Assembly: GCF_037392515.1 (NCBI RefSeq)
Contig: NC_090291.1
Location: 19,818,001 to 19,882,000, forward strand
Source of the DNA: Haliotis asinina
Taxonomy: Eukaryota; Mollusca; Gastropoda; Lepetellida; Haliotidae
DNA length: 64,000 nt
Direction: 5' to 3'
Each line of letters opens with the position of its first letter. The stretch's first letter is position 1. The translations under genes and the position numbers were made by a program. Positions 45,601-57,782 of this stretch are shown piece after piece. The notes beneath the pieces were generated by a model. The model was not told where the DNA came from. It was given only the letters and a program-made list of their open reading frames with translations, and did not search any database.

Positions 45601-48600
45601 CATGATAAAATATATGGAAACGTGGCTAAAAAAACTGAGGTTCTACAAACTCTGGGATACCTTTAACTTACACTGCTACATCTTAGACAAACTGATATTT
45701 GCATCCCTGCTGTATTGTCACCTTGTTTTATCTCTGATATCACAATTACAGGCGTTGGCATTAATGAAGTTCAAGAATTGGTAGAAAGTCATCTGAAGCA
45801 GATGATTATCAAACACTTTGACCCGAAAAAGGCAGATTCCATTTTCACACAAGAGGGTGAGGTGAGCACTGGACAGTTATATTGCAGGTTAACTTTGAAT
45901 GACATTTGTAAAACTGGAAGGACATATATTGTCATGTTTTTGTTTCATTTTGTTGTCATTTTATGTTCTTATTAATTTTGGTTGTTTAGAATATAACAGG
46001 TTTAACATTCAGGCGCTTTATAGAAATTGTGTATATGAAATATGTTATCCTTGTTAAGTCATCACTGTGTGGTACCTAAACATGCTTAAAGCTCCCAGAC
46101 CTTACAATGTTCATATTTTCAGCTTTCTCACTCTCAACAATTCAGAGCTATCATTTTTACTCCCATTAAAGTAATCCTGTAGCAGGTGACGTGTTAAATG
46201 AAATGTCTTATTTTCCACTTCATGTCTGTGTTCCTCTAGACCCCATCTTGGCTGGCTGAGATGATAGAATACCCAACATGGCGATCCTTGTTCTACAAGT
46301 TGGCCGAAGAATACCCAGACTGCCTCATGCTCAACTTCACGATCAAGGCAGGTCATTCACTCAAAGAACATCATCAGATATGTTCACAAATATTTTGGTT
46401 CAGTTAGAGTATACAAGTTAATGTCTATGAATTTTAACATTTTCCTCTTTTTTTCAATTATGTTTGTCACATCTGGGCCATTTTTTGTCAATAAGTAGAT
46501 ATTATTTGTTAAGTTTCATCTCTTTCAGTTGATATCTGATGCGGGTTTCCAAGGGGAGATAACCAGCGTGTCAACAGCATGTCATCAAATTGAGGTGTTC
46601 TCAAGAGTATTAAGAACATCTATATCCAGCTTTGTTGAGGCTGGGGAGGATGGGTTGGAAAAGAATCTCCCAGAGTTCACAGTAAGATAGTCAAAATGTT
46701 ACATGGCTGCATATTAGAAACTCCCTTTACAATGAGAATATATGTGTTGAGGTGTGGACATTTGACCTTCTCTGTATTCAGTTGGTGGGGTTTGCATATA
46801 TATTGGTCCTGTGTGTGAGCTTGGTCAGTTCAGTAGAGAACACATGAAAATTGTTACGCCCACAATTAAAACATGGTGTTTTTGGAACAATGTCTGAAAA
46901 ATGCTTCAGGAAGGCTTCTCATAATGGAGGCCCCAAAGTAAGTGACTATATAAACTAAGTTTAGGCCACTTTTATCAATAGTTCAGCAATATAATGATGA
47001 GAACACTATAAATGGACTTCCCACATTGCACCCATGTTGGGAATTGAACCAAGGTTTTTGGCATGACAAGCAAATGTTTTAACTTCCAGGCTACCCCACT
47101 AGCCTTCAACCTAAAGGACTATGCAATGATTTTCATGTGGTTGAATGTTTGTGACTGTGCTCCAGTGACATGTATCATGGCTGATACTGAGGTGGTACCA
47201 TCAGTATTGTGATGTTACATTGGTCATTGTGACACAGTGAAATGAAAGAATATGACATCAGTCAGAACTAGAGAAGCTCCAACTCACAGTTGTCTTTCAC
47301 ATTTGAAGTAGACTCCTAGTTTAGTCCTAAAATGTGTTGTAACACTTCATTGATATAATTTATCAATTGTAGTAATTCATATCTCAGTATATTCAACCTA
47401 CAATTAACATGTCATTTCACCAGACTATGAACTGACAATGTTTGAGGACGACATGCTTTTGTATAGTTAGCCTCGTTTGTGATATAACTTTCTCGTTATA
47501 TCCCAACTTCATTTTTGATATTTGGGACCTCTGAAGTCAGAATTGACTTTTTTCAGAGGACAGATTGGTAGATCCTTGGTTAATTTTTCAGAAAATGGTA
47601 TGTCACGGAGAGCACACATACCTGTACAGTCAGGTGCTGATGCACATCTTGTCTCAGGAACTCAAGGGTGGCTCCAACATCCGGCGTCTGTGCCAGGAGC
47701 TCCAGAAGTGTGCCAGTGAGAAGTAAGTTTGTGTCAGCTTGTTACAATATTCCAGTAATAAAATGCAAGAAATGTATAGACCATGGTCTCAAAAATGAGA
47801 AGGAACAGCACCAACAATCTGTGTGCAGAGTTGCCTCCCCTTGCCATGCTGATTGAAACCTTTCTTTCACTTAAGATGCAACCCATATGCAATGTCACAA
47901 CTGATTGTTATTATGATACTTCCCTTTTTTAAATGTTATTTGTGATAACAACAGCACATTGATTAGGAATTTGTGAATGTACATTCAACAAGTAAATGTA
48001 TAGCTATGGAATCAGAGTTTGAGTGGAGCTTGATGTTGTAGAGGTCTTGATGTAACGCCCATCACAATGGCCCTGAGTGGCGCTGCCGCCTACCCCCGAG
48101 CCTGTCAGGCCCTGTCATCCATGTTGTCAAGGCAGGCACTGAACCCAGCTGACATCTCTGTGGTAACAAGCACATATCTTACCCTTATTTGCACCACTGA
48201 ATGGATACTTGGCATGCTGAGTCATGTCATTGTGCACAATGAAGTTGGATCTTGTCAAAATAGTGCAAGACATAGTTCATTCTGTTCATTCTAGTTGTAA
48301 TTATTTGCTAGATGATGCGCAAGTGATGCTGTTGGCTGCAGCGTAAAATGTATAACTACATGGTGAAATAAGATAATGTTTGTGGATAAAGTTTCTCACC
48401 AGTAAATCCGTAAATGCCTAATATCCAGTATGTGTGTAAAATCTAGCTCCTAACTGCATCCTTATAATCGTCTTTCCTTTTTCTTGCAGTTATTCAGGAT
48501 GTACTCTGAACATGACTCGCCACCAGTTGAACTCATCCGAGTCCCTGCTTTTCTAGGTGAGCAATTCATCCTCCTGAAACATGATTGAGGTAGCAGGAAA

Positions 48601-51600
48601 TTACTGAAGGTCACAGCTCCATATTACAACACAGGCCACTAAATGTAGCCTACCATAGGGTTTTCTCATTTTTAATGTTCCTGGAATTGTAAGCACAATT
48701 AGTTGGTCTGCCTAACAAGTGATAATGAAACATATGCAGTTGTTCTATTCCCAGGTTTGCTGTTGAATGGCTCCTGGCTGCAACATTGAGAAACACTCTA
48801 AGTTGGGAGGAAGCTCATGTAGTTCTAGGCTATGGTTGATGTTTGTTTTGGACATAGTGCATGATGACAGGCAATGTTACCTTCTGACTATTTCAGATCT
48901 GCTGATTGACACATTGTTTAAGCCTGGTACAAGAGTGAATCCTGACCACAAACACAAGTACATCCACCTCCTGGCATATGCTGCTAGCGTCATAGATACT
49001 CACAAGAAGGTAACTCACTCATCTGCACATCCCATTTTAACAGTTACAAACAAGTCAGTATATTGTCAAGTAAAATGTAGAGCAGATGAATGTAAGGCAC
49101 TTGCATATGTTGAGGTGAAAATGTTAAGTCAGTAGGAATCTCATTGTTGTGAGAACTCACTTGCTTCTCTGTGTTGTATTTTGATGTGTTTTAAATTAGT
49201 GTTACATGGTGATTCCTAAGTTGAAACTAAAAGCTAACCAAGAATGAGTCCATAAAAGAACTTAGTGTGAAACCAACAAACAACAAAGTGATATGATATA
49301 ATTCTTAATTACACACGAGTTGGTCACAAATGGTGTAATATAACCAGGCATTCACGTCCTTCAGTAGCACAGGTTCTGAACATGGTTCTGAACACGATTA
49401 TGAACATAAAGCCGCAGATCTTTCTGTAATGTTTTCCATCACTGGACAGGGTTGAAGTACACTTCAGAATTTTTGTCTAATTATAGCACAAGTCTAAACA
49501 TATGAGCCACGAACAGCTGCAATATTGCTCATTTGGCAAAAGGGAACATTTACTCACTTTCTGTAAATAAGGCACATCACTGCACAACACCTCAAAGAAT
49601 GTCACAAGTACAGTATATTATACTTGGAATATTGTTACACAATGAATATCACTGCCATGTTGAGACTACACAGGCTGGTGAAGGTCAGTGATGGATGATG
49701 GTATGGAACTTGTTATTATGCAAGGTTTTCCCAATCTTCATTAGGGAGGCAGGAAAACAATCAACAGAGATGAACTGAAACCAACAGTACAAGCTCTGGA
49801 GAAGACACAAGCCCTGTGTGCGGAGAACAAGGGAGCCTCCGAACTGATAGCAGACATATCTACCCTGTTCACCTGTCTCAGGTGGGTGGAACTGACACTA
49901 GAAGAACAATCCCTATTTTCAATATGAATTTAAATGAGACAGATAGCCCAGATCAATGTTTTGATCATCATCTTAAAATGTCCTATTCCAATATGAATTT
50001 AAACAGAAAAGCTCAGATATATGTGTTAATCTTGCAAACATCATCATCATCATCATCATCATTTGATTTGTCACCAAATGTTTTGCAGTGTTTCCAATGA
50101 TGTATTTATTTGCATTTTGTTTGTTTGACTTTTTAAGTTTATGACGTGGCATGTTGCAGATTCCCAGTAGTGTCGATGGGTGTGTTGAAGTGGGTGGATT
50201 ACACAGTGTCGGAAGCCAGCTACTTCAAGCTCAACACAGATCATACACCTCTACATCTAGTCATGGTGGATGAGGTGAACCATTACTGTTTGCAATGTCT
50301 CTAGCTATTCGTAAATAACGTTTATTTTCCCAATCCAAGAACCCATTTATTGTGCTCTTACTTTGACATTATGCTGCTTTTATGATTTCAGATTGTCACC
50401 AATCACGTCCTTTTACATCAAAAAGCCTTAGATCTCCTTGTTCGAGTGTTTGAATCTTCATTTGAGGAATTGGATGTGTTGGTTCGGGTGAGGAATTTCT
50501 GAATGCATTTTCGAAGTAATATTAAAAGAATTCTGAAATGCATCAAACTTTGTAAGATATTATCCACAGAGTTTAGTCCTACATTTTAACATGCTGATTA
50601 GAGTTAACAATTAACTGAGATCAGACATGTTCCTGATTTTCAAATTGGTCATCATGACATGTTCAGATATGTAAACTTTCCTGCCAGTATCAGTAGTAGT
50701 TAAAGGACATGTTTCACTAGCAACTGAAAATATCTAAGAAGTTAGTGAAAATATGTGATGAGATATATTTGGGAACTGGCTTAAGTGTTGGTGGTTGTTA
50801 CAAGTTCTGTATTATGTCCTACAGCGTGCAGCTGTGTAATCATGAATGTTTGTATGCTGCAGCTGGAGTTGAAAAAGACAGTGCTGGACCGGTTGGTGCA
50901 TCTTTTGAGTCGAGGCTTTGTCCTCCCTGTAGTCATCTATATTAGGAAGTGTCTGGAGAAGGGGGACACAGACATTTCACTCATCAGACACTTTGTCACA
51001 GAGGTAGGTGAACATGTGCCTGTCATCAGACACTGTCACAGAGGTAGGTGAACATGTGCCTGTCATCAGACACTTTGTCACAGAGGTAGAGAAACATGTG
51101 CCTGTCATCAGACACTTTGTCACAGAGGTAGGTAAAATATGTGTCATGCAAAAGTACCTGATAGTCAAACCCTTTTGAAAATGTAATTATCTTATTTAAT
51201 TCACTTGATCAGTGTTTTGTATGTAAGAAAGGGAATTATCTTTAAAAAATTAAAACTTTAGCAGCAGGAAATTTACCTGTGAAATTCGGCTTTTATGAGA
51301 ATGGATGATGGACAAAACAATCGTCCATTGAAATTACAGAGGGTAAAGAAATACAATCAGTGCTATCTTCTGTCATTCAAGAACACTACCTAGCAGTGTT
51401 GATTGTGGAACAAAGAAATTACATTTATTAGAGTTACCTTCCCTTAGCAAGTGCTTCAGTCATTATTAACAGGCTTTAGTTTCGCCAAAACAGATTCAGA
51501 CATGAGTCCTTTGGGAATTCACCCTATAGTTTGCAGTAATAAATGTAGAACATTAAGATATATGTTGTAACTATTACTGTTTCACACTGGCTGACCTGCA

Positions 51601-51980
51601 GGTGCTGGACGTGATTGCCCCACCCTACACACCAGAGTTTGTCCAGCTTTTCCTCCCACTCATTGAAAACAAGACCATTACAGGCATCCTCCGGTCAGAA
51701 GATGGTCAAGACCCTGTCTCAGAGTTCCTCAGTAAGTCACCACGGGTTGGTTCAGATCCCCACCACCCCAAACAAACCCACTTCCTGATGCAGTACTGTA
51801 CGTATCAACCATTAATCTGACTAAAGTTTGCACCAACCTAGCTATGCTGATTGTTCTCAAGCTTCATATTTGACCCAAGGGTCATTCTGATCACTTTTGG
51901 CTCTCTTCACTCAGTAAACTGATTCAAAATATATCTCTATATAAATTACATTTGTTTTGTTTTCAGCTCAGTGTAAATAG
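42628..51980 (+). CDS. NELFCD: Negative elongation factor C/D
   Basis: Sixteen exons: 42628-42681, 43302-43429, 44103-44212, 45752-45861, 46240-46347, 46529-46681, 47592-47722, 48042-48162, 48490-48556, 48897-49009, 49745-49881, 50160-50274, 50392-50487, 50863-51003, 51602-51731, 51967-51980 (TAG). Total 1728 nt, 575 aa; human is about 590. Almost every block matches NELF-C/D from memory: [109 protein letters not shown]. The N terminus is short and acidic ([18 protein letters not shown]). The protein is a core subunit of the four-part NELF complex, which with DSIF holds RNA polymerase II in promoter-proximal pause. Intron 5 uses a GC donor (AAG|GCAGGT). Confidence 0.96.
43443..43632 (-). mobile_element. 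Type-2 SINE 13 bp past a NELFCD donor
   Basis: GTGAGTTTAGTTTTGTGTC tail, GATCAGACAAGCCAGTGATC and CCCAGATCTTCACGGG. Antisense to NELFCD, with the tail starting just after the intron-2 donor (GTATGTG at 43430). Confidence 0.75.
44468..44622 (-). mobile_element. Type-1 SINE
   Basis: TTTTATGCAACTTTTAGTAAT, CACATTGTACTTATGAGGGG, GAATCAAACCCGATC, TTAAACCACTAGGCCACCCC. Antisense in NELFCD intron 3; the ACTCAC tail is eroded. Confidence 0.75.
44925..45197 (+). mobile_element. Type-2 SINE, full length
   Basis: GTCTTCAGCTACCCATGCTTG, GACGGGATTGAGTGGTTAG, TGCAGGTCGATGCTCATGC, GATTGCCTGGTCCAGAC, TAGCTGGAATATTGCTAAGC and AAATTCACTTACTC tail. Sense in NELFCD intron 3. Confidence 0.8.
46347..46347 (+). 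promoter_or_regulatory. GC-AG intron donor in NELFCD
   Basis: The exon ends ATCAAG and the intron begins GCAGGT. Conservation requires IK|LISDAGF across the junction. The GT four bases later (GCAG|GT) would break the frame. Confidence 0.8.
46940..47105 (-). mobile_element. Type-1 SINE
   Basis: TAAACTAAGTTTAGGCCAC, CACATTGCACCCATGTTGGG, AATTGAACCAAGGTTTTTGG, CCAGGCTACCCC. Antisense in NELFCD intron 6. Confidence 0.7.
50979..51130 (+). repeat. 40-42-bp tandem repeat copying the NELFCD exon-14 splice donor
   Basis: The unit CATCAGACACTTTGTCACAG-AGGTAGGT is present four times, with GT donors at 51004, 51044, 51086 and 51128 (spacing 40, 42, 42). The first copy straddles the true exon end. The others carry exon end plus donor into the intron. 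Only the first donor keeps the frame; the next would hit a TGA within a few codons. Confidence 0.9.
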
Positions 51981-52084
51981 AAGAACCACAGATTTTTCAA
52001 GACCATTAAACTGAACTCATTACTGGCAAGGTTGGACCTTGGTGCACAAATATGTCATGATCCGTGACCTCAAGAAATGGAGGG

Positions 52085-52232
52085 CTGTGGGGTAGCCTAG
52101 TGGTTAAAGTGTTCACTCGTCAAGCTGAAGACCTGGATTCGATTCCCCACATGGGTAGAGTGTGTGAAGCCCATTTCTGGTTTTCCCCAGACTGGAATTT
52201 TGCTAAAGGCGGCATAAAAGTAAACTCACTCA
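52085..52232 (+). mobile_element. Type-1 SINE in NELFCD 3' UTR
   Basis: GGGGTAGCCTAGTGGTTAAAG A box, TGGATTCGATTCCCCAC B box (both near consensus), GGCGGCATAAAAGTAAACTC and ACTCA tail. One of the least decayed copies. Confidence 0.8.
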
Positions 52233-52359
52233 AGAAATGGAGACTTCCAGAGGACAGTCTCAGACACAGATGGAGATGTTGATTTGGATACAGACTGATT
52301 CTCTTGGACCAGCTTCATCTCATAGTGGTGATGACAGACAAACATCTTCATACCATAAG

Positions 52360-52515
52360 GGGCAGTGGAGTAGCTTCATAATGTTTGTTCATCATGCCAA
52401 AGTCATTGTTTCAGTTCAATACATCAATACGATGAGTGAAGCCTATTTCTGGTGGACTCATCTGTGATTTTGCATTAATGTTGCTAAAAGCTGCATAAAA
52501 CCATACTCACTCATA
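52360..52515 (+). mobile_element. Type-1 SINE, decayed
   Basis: GCAGTGGAGTAGCTTCATAATG head, GTGAAGCCTATTTCTGGTGG, GTTGCTAAAAGCTGCATAAAACC and TACTCACTCATAC tail. Immediately downstream of a better copy at 52085 in the same orientation. Confidence 0.6.
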
Positions 52516-52758
52516 CTTCAGTCACCTTTTTGATCAAGTTTAATGCTCACAAGTCACTCAACACTGGCTTTGAGAATCAGCCATGTTCTATGTACAAATT
52601 CCTCTTGTATATATGTATTATGATGTATATAGAGAAAGTGTTGATGAAAACCGCTAAGTGTTGTAAAGATGTCATGATATCTGTGTACAAAATATGTATG
52701 CAAATTGTCTGAAGTAGTCCCGATCTGTAGTTCTTTGTCCTGTGTTGAAATGTCTTCA

Positions 52759-52764
52759 AATAAA
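52759..52764 (+). terminator. Likely polyadenylation signal of NELFCD
   Basis: The first AATAAA after the stop codon at 51980, implying a 3' UTR of about 0.8 kb that includes two SINEs. Confidence 0.5.
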
Positions 52765-53329
52765 ACTGGCAGGCAAAATTGGAAATTACATGTATATGAA
52801 TTGTGAAGATACTAGAATTCTCATTCTTGAAGTTGTATATCTCCACCATAAGAAATGCGTGTGTGGCTTTCTAAAAATTCATTCCATAATGAAGACAGTT
52901 GTTAAATAAGTACAGCCATATAGTGGCTGCTAGGCTTTACAGAAATAGGGCATGCATATTTGAAAGATGACAGTTACAACTGAGAAGTGTCTGATATTGC
53001 CTGCTGCACCACTTACAAGTCATATTCCTGGCAAACCAAAATGCAGCTGACACAGCAAAGGGACCAATATTGACATGACTTGTGATGTAAATAAATGAAT
53101 ATGTAACTGAATGAAAGTATTGGGTTGTCTTTCCTTGTCATGGGCCATGTTGCACATACAATACTGGCAGTAGGCATATGTCCATATAGACCAACCTTGC
53201 CGAAAATGCATATCGGGCATGTAATCTATTCTGGTGTCAAAATTCAAAATTTCAAATTTCAGCCTCATTGCCCGTCTTCTAAACTGGTACGGAATGAATA
53301 CACGCAAACGCTCGAACTGCAATAGACGA

Positions 53330-54032
53330 AGCCTAGTTTAGTTTAGAGTTACGTCCCTTGGGTCGTCTGCTCGCGTTGCAGTCCGATCAAGAAATGGGGG
53401 CAGCATGAGTTCTAATCTTGGCGACGGTGTTTTGTCTGCTCATGCTGGCAGAATTGTGGAGTTGTAAATAACGACGAAGTTGGAAATAAGGAAAACACAG
53501 ATGACATCAGGATGGGGTATCAAAGGTTTATGACATGACAGTTTCCCCTTCGCCAGTCATACAAGCCCTCGAACCGATGTGGTGGTCTCGGGGAAACTGT
53601 CATGTAATAACCGAAGTTAGTCCTAGTATCACACCTTCAGCCATCCCGAAATTCACAGAATATATCAAGTTACTAAACACAAACACATATATCCCACCTG
53701 TTGAAACTCTGTCCACATATTCAGAGACCAACTGTAGGAGTATGGTGACAAGCACTGCTGTTCAACATGATCAAGAAAAGAAAGTAAAGTTCTTTATGGA
53801 TAACTTCTTTGCTATATATGATGCGACGTTTCGATATGGATTCTTATACCATTGTCAAGCAAGAGAATCCATACAGAAACGTCTCATCGTATATAATAAA
53901 GAAGTTGTTATCCATAAAGAATCTTACTTTCTTATTCCTCGCCATACTTCTGAAATGTCATTCAAACAGATGGTCAAGATACGCTGTACGGGTGAGGTGG
54001 AAACTATCCAATGATTGTGGATCCTGGATCCC
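53330..54032. other. Intergenic DNA downstream of NELFCD
   Basis: No gene recognised. It contains the Penelope-like inverted termini (53790-53925). At 53340-53500 a stretch with GTCGTCTGCTCGCGTTGCAG and GAGTTCTAATCTTGGCGAC weakly resembles a tRNA-like head, too weak to call. Confidence 0.4.
53790..53925. mobile_element. Inverted Penelope-like termini (fossil)
   Basis: Two arms of about 55 bp face each other: the right arm reads GAAACGTCTCATCGTATATAAT then AAGAAGTTGTTATCCATAAAG (53877-53923), and its mirror is at 53791-53846. Both resemble the terminus at 16893-16935 (GAAACGTTGTGTTCTCATATAAG, AAGTTGATATCC). Fragmentary inverted ends are common for this class. Confidence 0.5.
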
Positions 54033-54285
54033 TTCTTGTTAGCAGCAACCCGTGGAGATCCGGGTTCGAATTGATCTTCAGGAACCCACGCTTTTCGTAA
54101 GAGGCGATTCGGTAACAGAATCGGGTTGTCAGGCTCTCTGATTTGGTTGACTAATGTCATCGTATCCCATTTGCGTGACTCGATGCTCATATTGTTGATT
54201 AATGGATTCTCTGGTCCAAACTCTTTACAGACGCCATATAGCTGGATTATTGCTGAGTGCAGCGTGAAACTTAACTTAGTCACTG
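54033..54285 (+). mobile_element. Type-2 SINE, full length
   Basis: GATCTTCAGGAACCCACGC, AATCGGGTTGTCAGGCTC, TGATTTGGTTGACTAATGTC, TATAGCTGGATTATTGCTGAG and GAAACTTAACTTAGTCAC. Paired head-to-head-like with the inverted copy at 54328. Confidence 0.75.
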
Positions 54286-54327
54286 ATTGTTGGTACGATA
54301 CGAACCTTGGCTGGTTTTAACGAAGTG

Positions 54328-54600
54328 AGTGAGTGAGTTTAGTTTTAGCGATACACTCAGCAATATTCCAACTCTATGGCGGCTGTCTGTAAATAATCGA
54401 GTCTGGACCAGACAATCCAGTGATCAACAACATGAGCATCGATCTGCGCAATTGAGAACCGATGACATATGTCAACCAAGTCAGCGAGCCTGACCACCCG
54501 ATCCTGATAGTCGCCTCTTTCGACAAGCATGGTCGCCTTTTATGGCAAGCATGGGTTGCTGAAGGCATATTCTACCCCGGGACCTTCACGGGTGGTTTCA
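54328..54600 (-). mobile_element. Type-2 SINE, full length
   Basis: GTGAGTGAGTTTAGTTTTAG tail, GTAAATAATCGAGTCTGGACC, CAATCCAGTGATCAACAAC, GACCACCCGATCCTG, AAGCATGGGTTGCTGAAGG, GACCTTCACGGG. The best-preserved antisense copy; its tail faces the tail of the copy at 54033. Confidence 0.8.
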
Positions 54601-56380
54601 ACAAAGAGCTCACCGCTAACAAACTTCATCTCAGACCTGACAATGTATTGAAAGCGGTATAAAAGTCAAACGTTCGAATGTTGTATGTAAATGTGTCAAG
54701 GCGTCTTACGTACATTTTTCTATTCAACCTCAGTCAACAATATTATCACATACACGATCACTTTTCTGGACCCTTATCAACATACCGCCAATGCCATGCA
54801 ACACTGTGGTTGGAGGTCGAGTTCAGCACGGGTACTACAGATATGAACCTTCATATACCCTGTATTCAGAAGTGTATCTTTACACAAAATCAGAATATTG
54901 TAGCGGTTGTGGCGACAATGACCCGTTCACATTCACTAACAGGGCGATAAAGCCGAATATAGACAAAACCAAATTACTCCCCTTGTATTTGTTCGTGTAC
55001 GAATGGAAGGGCAATCTATTACCACTGAAAACTAGATATGCACATCGAAAAATTACTCCAAAATTGAAATGCTTCAAGGGACGGTCATGTATTCTAGGTT
55101 GGCGGGTCGGAGTATAGGAGGTATTTCGTCTATTCAGCTACTTCATCTTGAAAGACACTTTAATGAGAATCCCCAGACATCCATCACTAGATTGTCTGGT
55201 CCAAGCACGATTATACACTGACACCCATGATATAACTGGAATATTGATAGTGAATGTCAGAAGCAGAGACGACAATATTTTCAAAAACCCTTAATTTGTG
55301 GTAATTCAAACATATCCATCTCCGCGAAAATACCTCTCTTCTCACTATAAATTGTACAAATACGTCGTGGTAATTTGCTACCATGAAAATTGAATTGGGA
55401 ACGCTAGAATTACTATTTTTAAGATATTCAAGTGAGATTAATTCTGTGATAGTTCTGCTGAATGACTAAAGGACACACGAACTGACACCCTTGTATCAAC
55501 GTGCATGCATAAATTTGAGGAATAGTAGATTCTTATACGTGTACCTGTTATGTTTGCAACTCCAAATCGACAGAAAATAAAACATATGCGGGACTGCTAA
55601 CGCATACAATCGTCTCGTGATCATTATTTAACAGTTTTCCCCTATTTACGTGTTTGTGATGATTACCTATGGTTGAATCAAACCATAATATACGCGAAAT
55701 TATCTGGCGAGAAATTCCCCAAACACTTCCTGTATATGACATCAAAATGTCTAAAAATAGCTCTACCGGGTGTACGTCACGGGTAACTGTTTGCACCCAG
55801 TCATGTGACCCTACCCGTCATGTGAGTATGTTTGACAGGTCATGTAGTCCTAGCTACACGTAATCATGGTCGCTTTATGATGATGAATTTACACAACAAA
55901 TGCCTTTACCAGCAGCTTGTTATATTGACCATTGCCAACCCAACCATAGCTTTGTTTATAACATACAGCCTCGGCCTTTCTGCCAGCCTATTGAACGCAT
56001 GATCACGCACTAACAAATACCCTGTGATTATGTGATACACTCGGTATGTAAAAAGGTTTATATAACCAAGAATGTAGACATGTACACACAATAACCTGTT
56101 TGTGTTGCGATGATCATTGTGGCTGCACTGCGATGTGGGATAACCAGCTGACGACAGAGTTGAGATTCCGTCGGAAACTGAAATTCTCGGAATTCAGTCT
56201 TGTGTTCTATTTGTGGATGGGAAATTACACTTCAACACACTTCAGTCACATGATCAGGTGTGACATGTGAATTTTCAATAAAGAACATTTGAATTGAGAC
56301 ACACTGACAGAAGTCAGTCTTCATACCATTGAGGTAAGTACCATATATATCACTATTTTATGGGCCACTGTTGGTCTATC
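54601..56380. other. Intergenic, no gene recognised
   Basis: AT-rich sequence with a type-2 SINE 3' fragment at about 55165-55260 (ATCACTAGATTGTCTGGTCC). Open stretches around 54790-55117 show no family resemblance and no splice context. A strong donor sequence, ATTGAG|GTAAGTA, occurs at 56333. Confidence 0.4.
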
Positions 56381-56382
56381 TG

Positions 56383-56503
56383 TGATAAATCATTCGATTA
56401 AAGGTCCGAGTTCGATTCCCACGAGTACAGGGTGTTTAACCCATTTCTGGTTCCACCTGCGCTATAACGTAGAAATTGCTTAAACGACGCTCACAACGAA
56501 CAA
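56383..56503 (+). mobile_element. Type-1 SINE, decayed
   Basis: GATTAAAGGTCCGAGTTCGATTCCC (A and B box region fused by deletion), ACCCATTTCTGGTTCCACC and AATTGCTTAAACGACGCTC. Confidence 0.55.
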
Positions 56504-57289
56504 TGTAAAGCATACCTCACAGTTTCACAATGAAGCTATCATTTTATATGGTATGTATCCAATGTTAAATGGATACTTCAGTGACATCTTGTGGTAAGAT
56601 GATCATTGGTATCACGGAATATATAATCATAGATATTTGGATTCTCCCACACAATATTCTTGATTTGCATTTGAATAATATGGACATACTTTGAATATAG
56701 GTCTAGTAGTTTAACCAACGACAACCAAATTTAGCATTCAGGAAAAAAGCATGTCTGTCATATTTCTGTTATCTCGATTGCATCCACCACACAACGCACT
56801 TACACGCTCGCACACACAAACTGTGTATTGATATTTTCTTATCTTCTATTTCCTGTAGTTAACAGTGCGATCAATTATTATAAACAAGAAACATGAATAT
56901 CGGTTGTTTACGTATCTCTGCAACAGGTGTCCCTTCTGGGAACTCCGTCCAACAATGTACGCCAGTGAATTGTAACGACAGAATGTCACTGGCTGGTTTT
57001 TATTGATTTGTGTAAATGAAAACAAGAAACTCGATATCCCGACAACTGATATACTAACACATACCATAAAAATACTGTAGAAGATCTTTGAGAGTCTATG
57101 TCTTTAATATCTCGCCTTTAATACGACAGAGAAAGGCAAGGGTTGACTTGAATTAAAGTACTTCACGTGAACAAAACTCAACTAGTCCTTGTGATCAGAT
57201 CAGTTTGCGCTGACTCACCTCACACTGCAATACTTGGGTTAACTTGACACGTCCAAGTGCTGAACGACAACAGTGTACCCGCTAACATC

Positions 57290-57460
57290 TGGTTAGAAAT
57301 GGGTTTTTGCAATCCATGCTAACGGGATACGGTGGTCAGGCACGCTGACACGTTCCAATTTCGTTGATCGATGGTCATGAAGTTGATCACTGGATTGTCT
57401 GGTCCAGACTCGATTATTTACAGAGCGGCACAATATAGCTGGAATATTGTTGCATGACGA
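57290..57460 (+). mobile_element. Type-2 SINE, partial
   Basis: GCAATCCATGCTAACGGGATAC, GGTGGTCAGGCACGCTGAC, GTTGATCACTGGATTGTCTG and TATAGCTGGAATATTG. The tail is lost. Confidence 0.7.
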
Positions 57461-57707
57461 GTTACGTACTACAGAGATGCCCAAAACGAAATTGATTTTA
57501 GTATTATTTAACTTTTATATTGGTATATTTTATAATTTCAGAAATTATTCCTGATAAACAAAGCGGGCTGAAAATGACAATGGACGTCTATTCAAGCAAC
57601 CTTCTCTCTAAATGTTTCCTCACGAAAAGTATTAGTTTTATACATAACCCCTCTCCTCCATAAAAAAAATAATAAAAACATAAAAAGACAATTTAACGTT
57701 TAACAAC

Positions 57708-57782
57708 CACACGCACGCACGCACGTACGCACGTACGCACGTACGCACACATACACGCACACGAGCACACACACGTACACAA
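57708..57782. repeat. (CGCACGTA)/(CACG)n microsatellite
   Basis: Alternating purine-pyrimidine CACGCACGTACGCACGTACG run grading into CACACACG; a sequence type able to adopt Z-DNA. Confidence 0.85.

Noticed and set aside
50038-50066. (ATC)n run as a functional element
   Set aside because: Ordinary short trinucleotide microsatellite in a NELFCD intron.
53340-53500. A third SINE family head
   Set aside because: Only one copy seen and the pol III box resemblance is weak.
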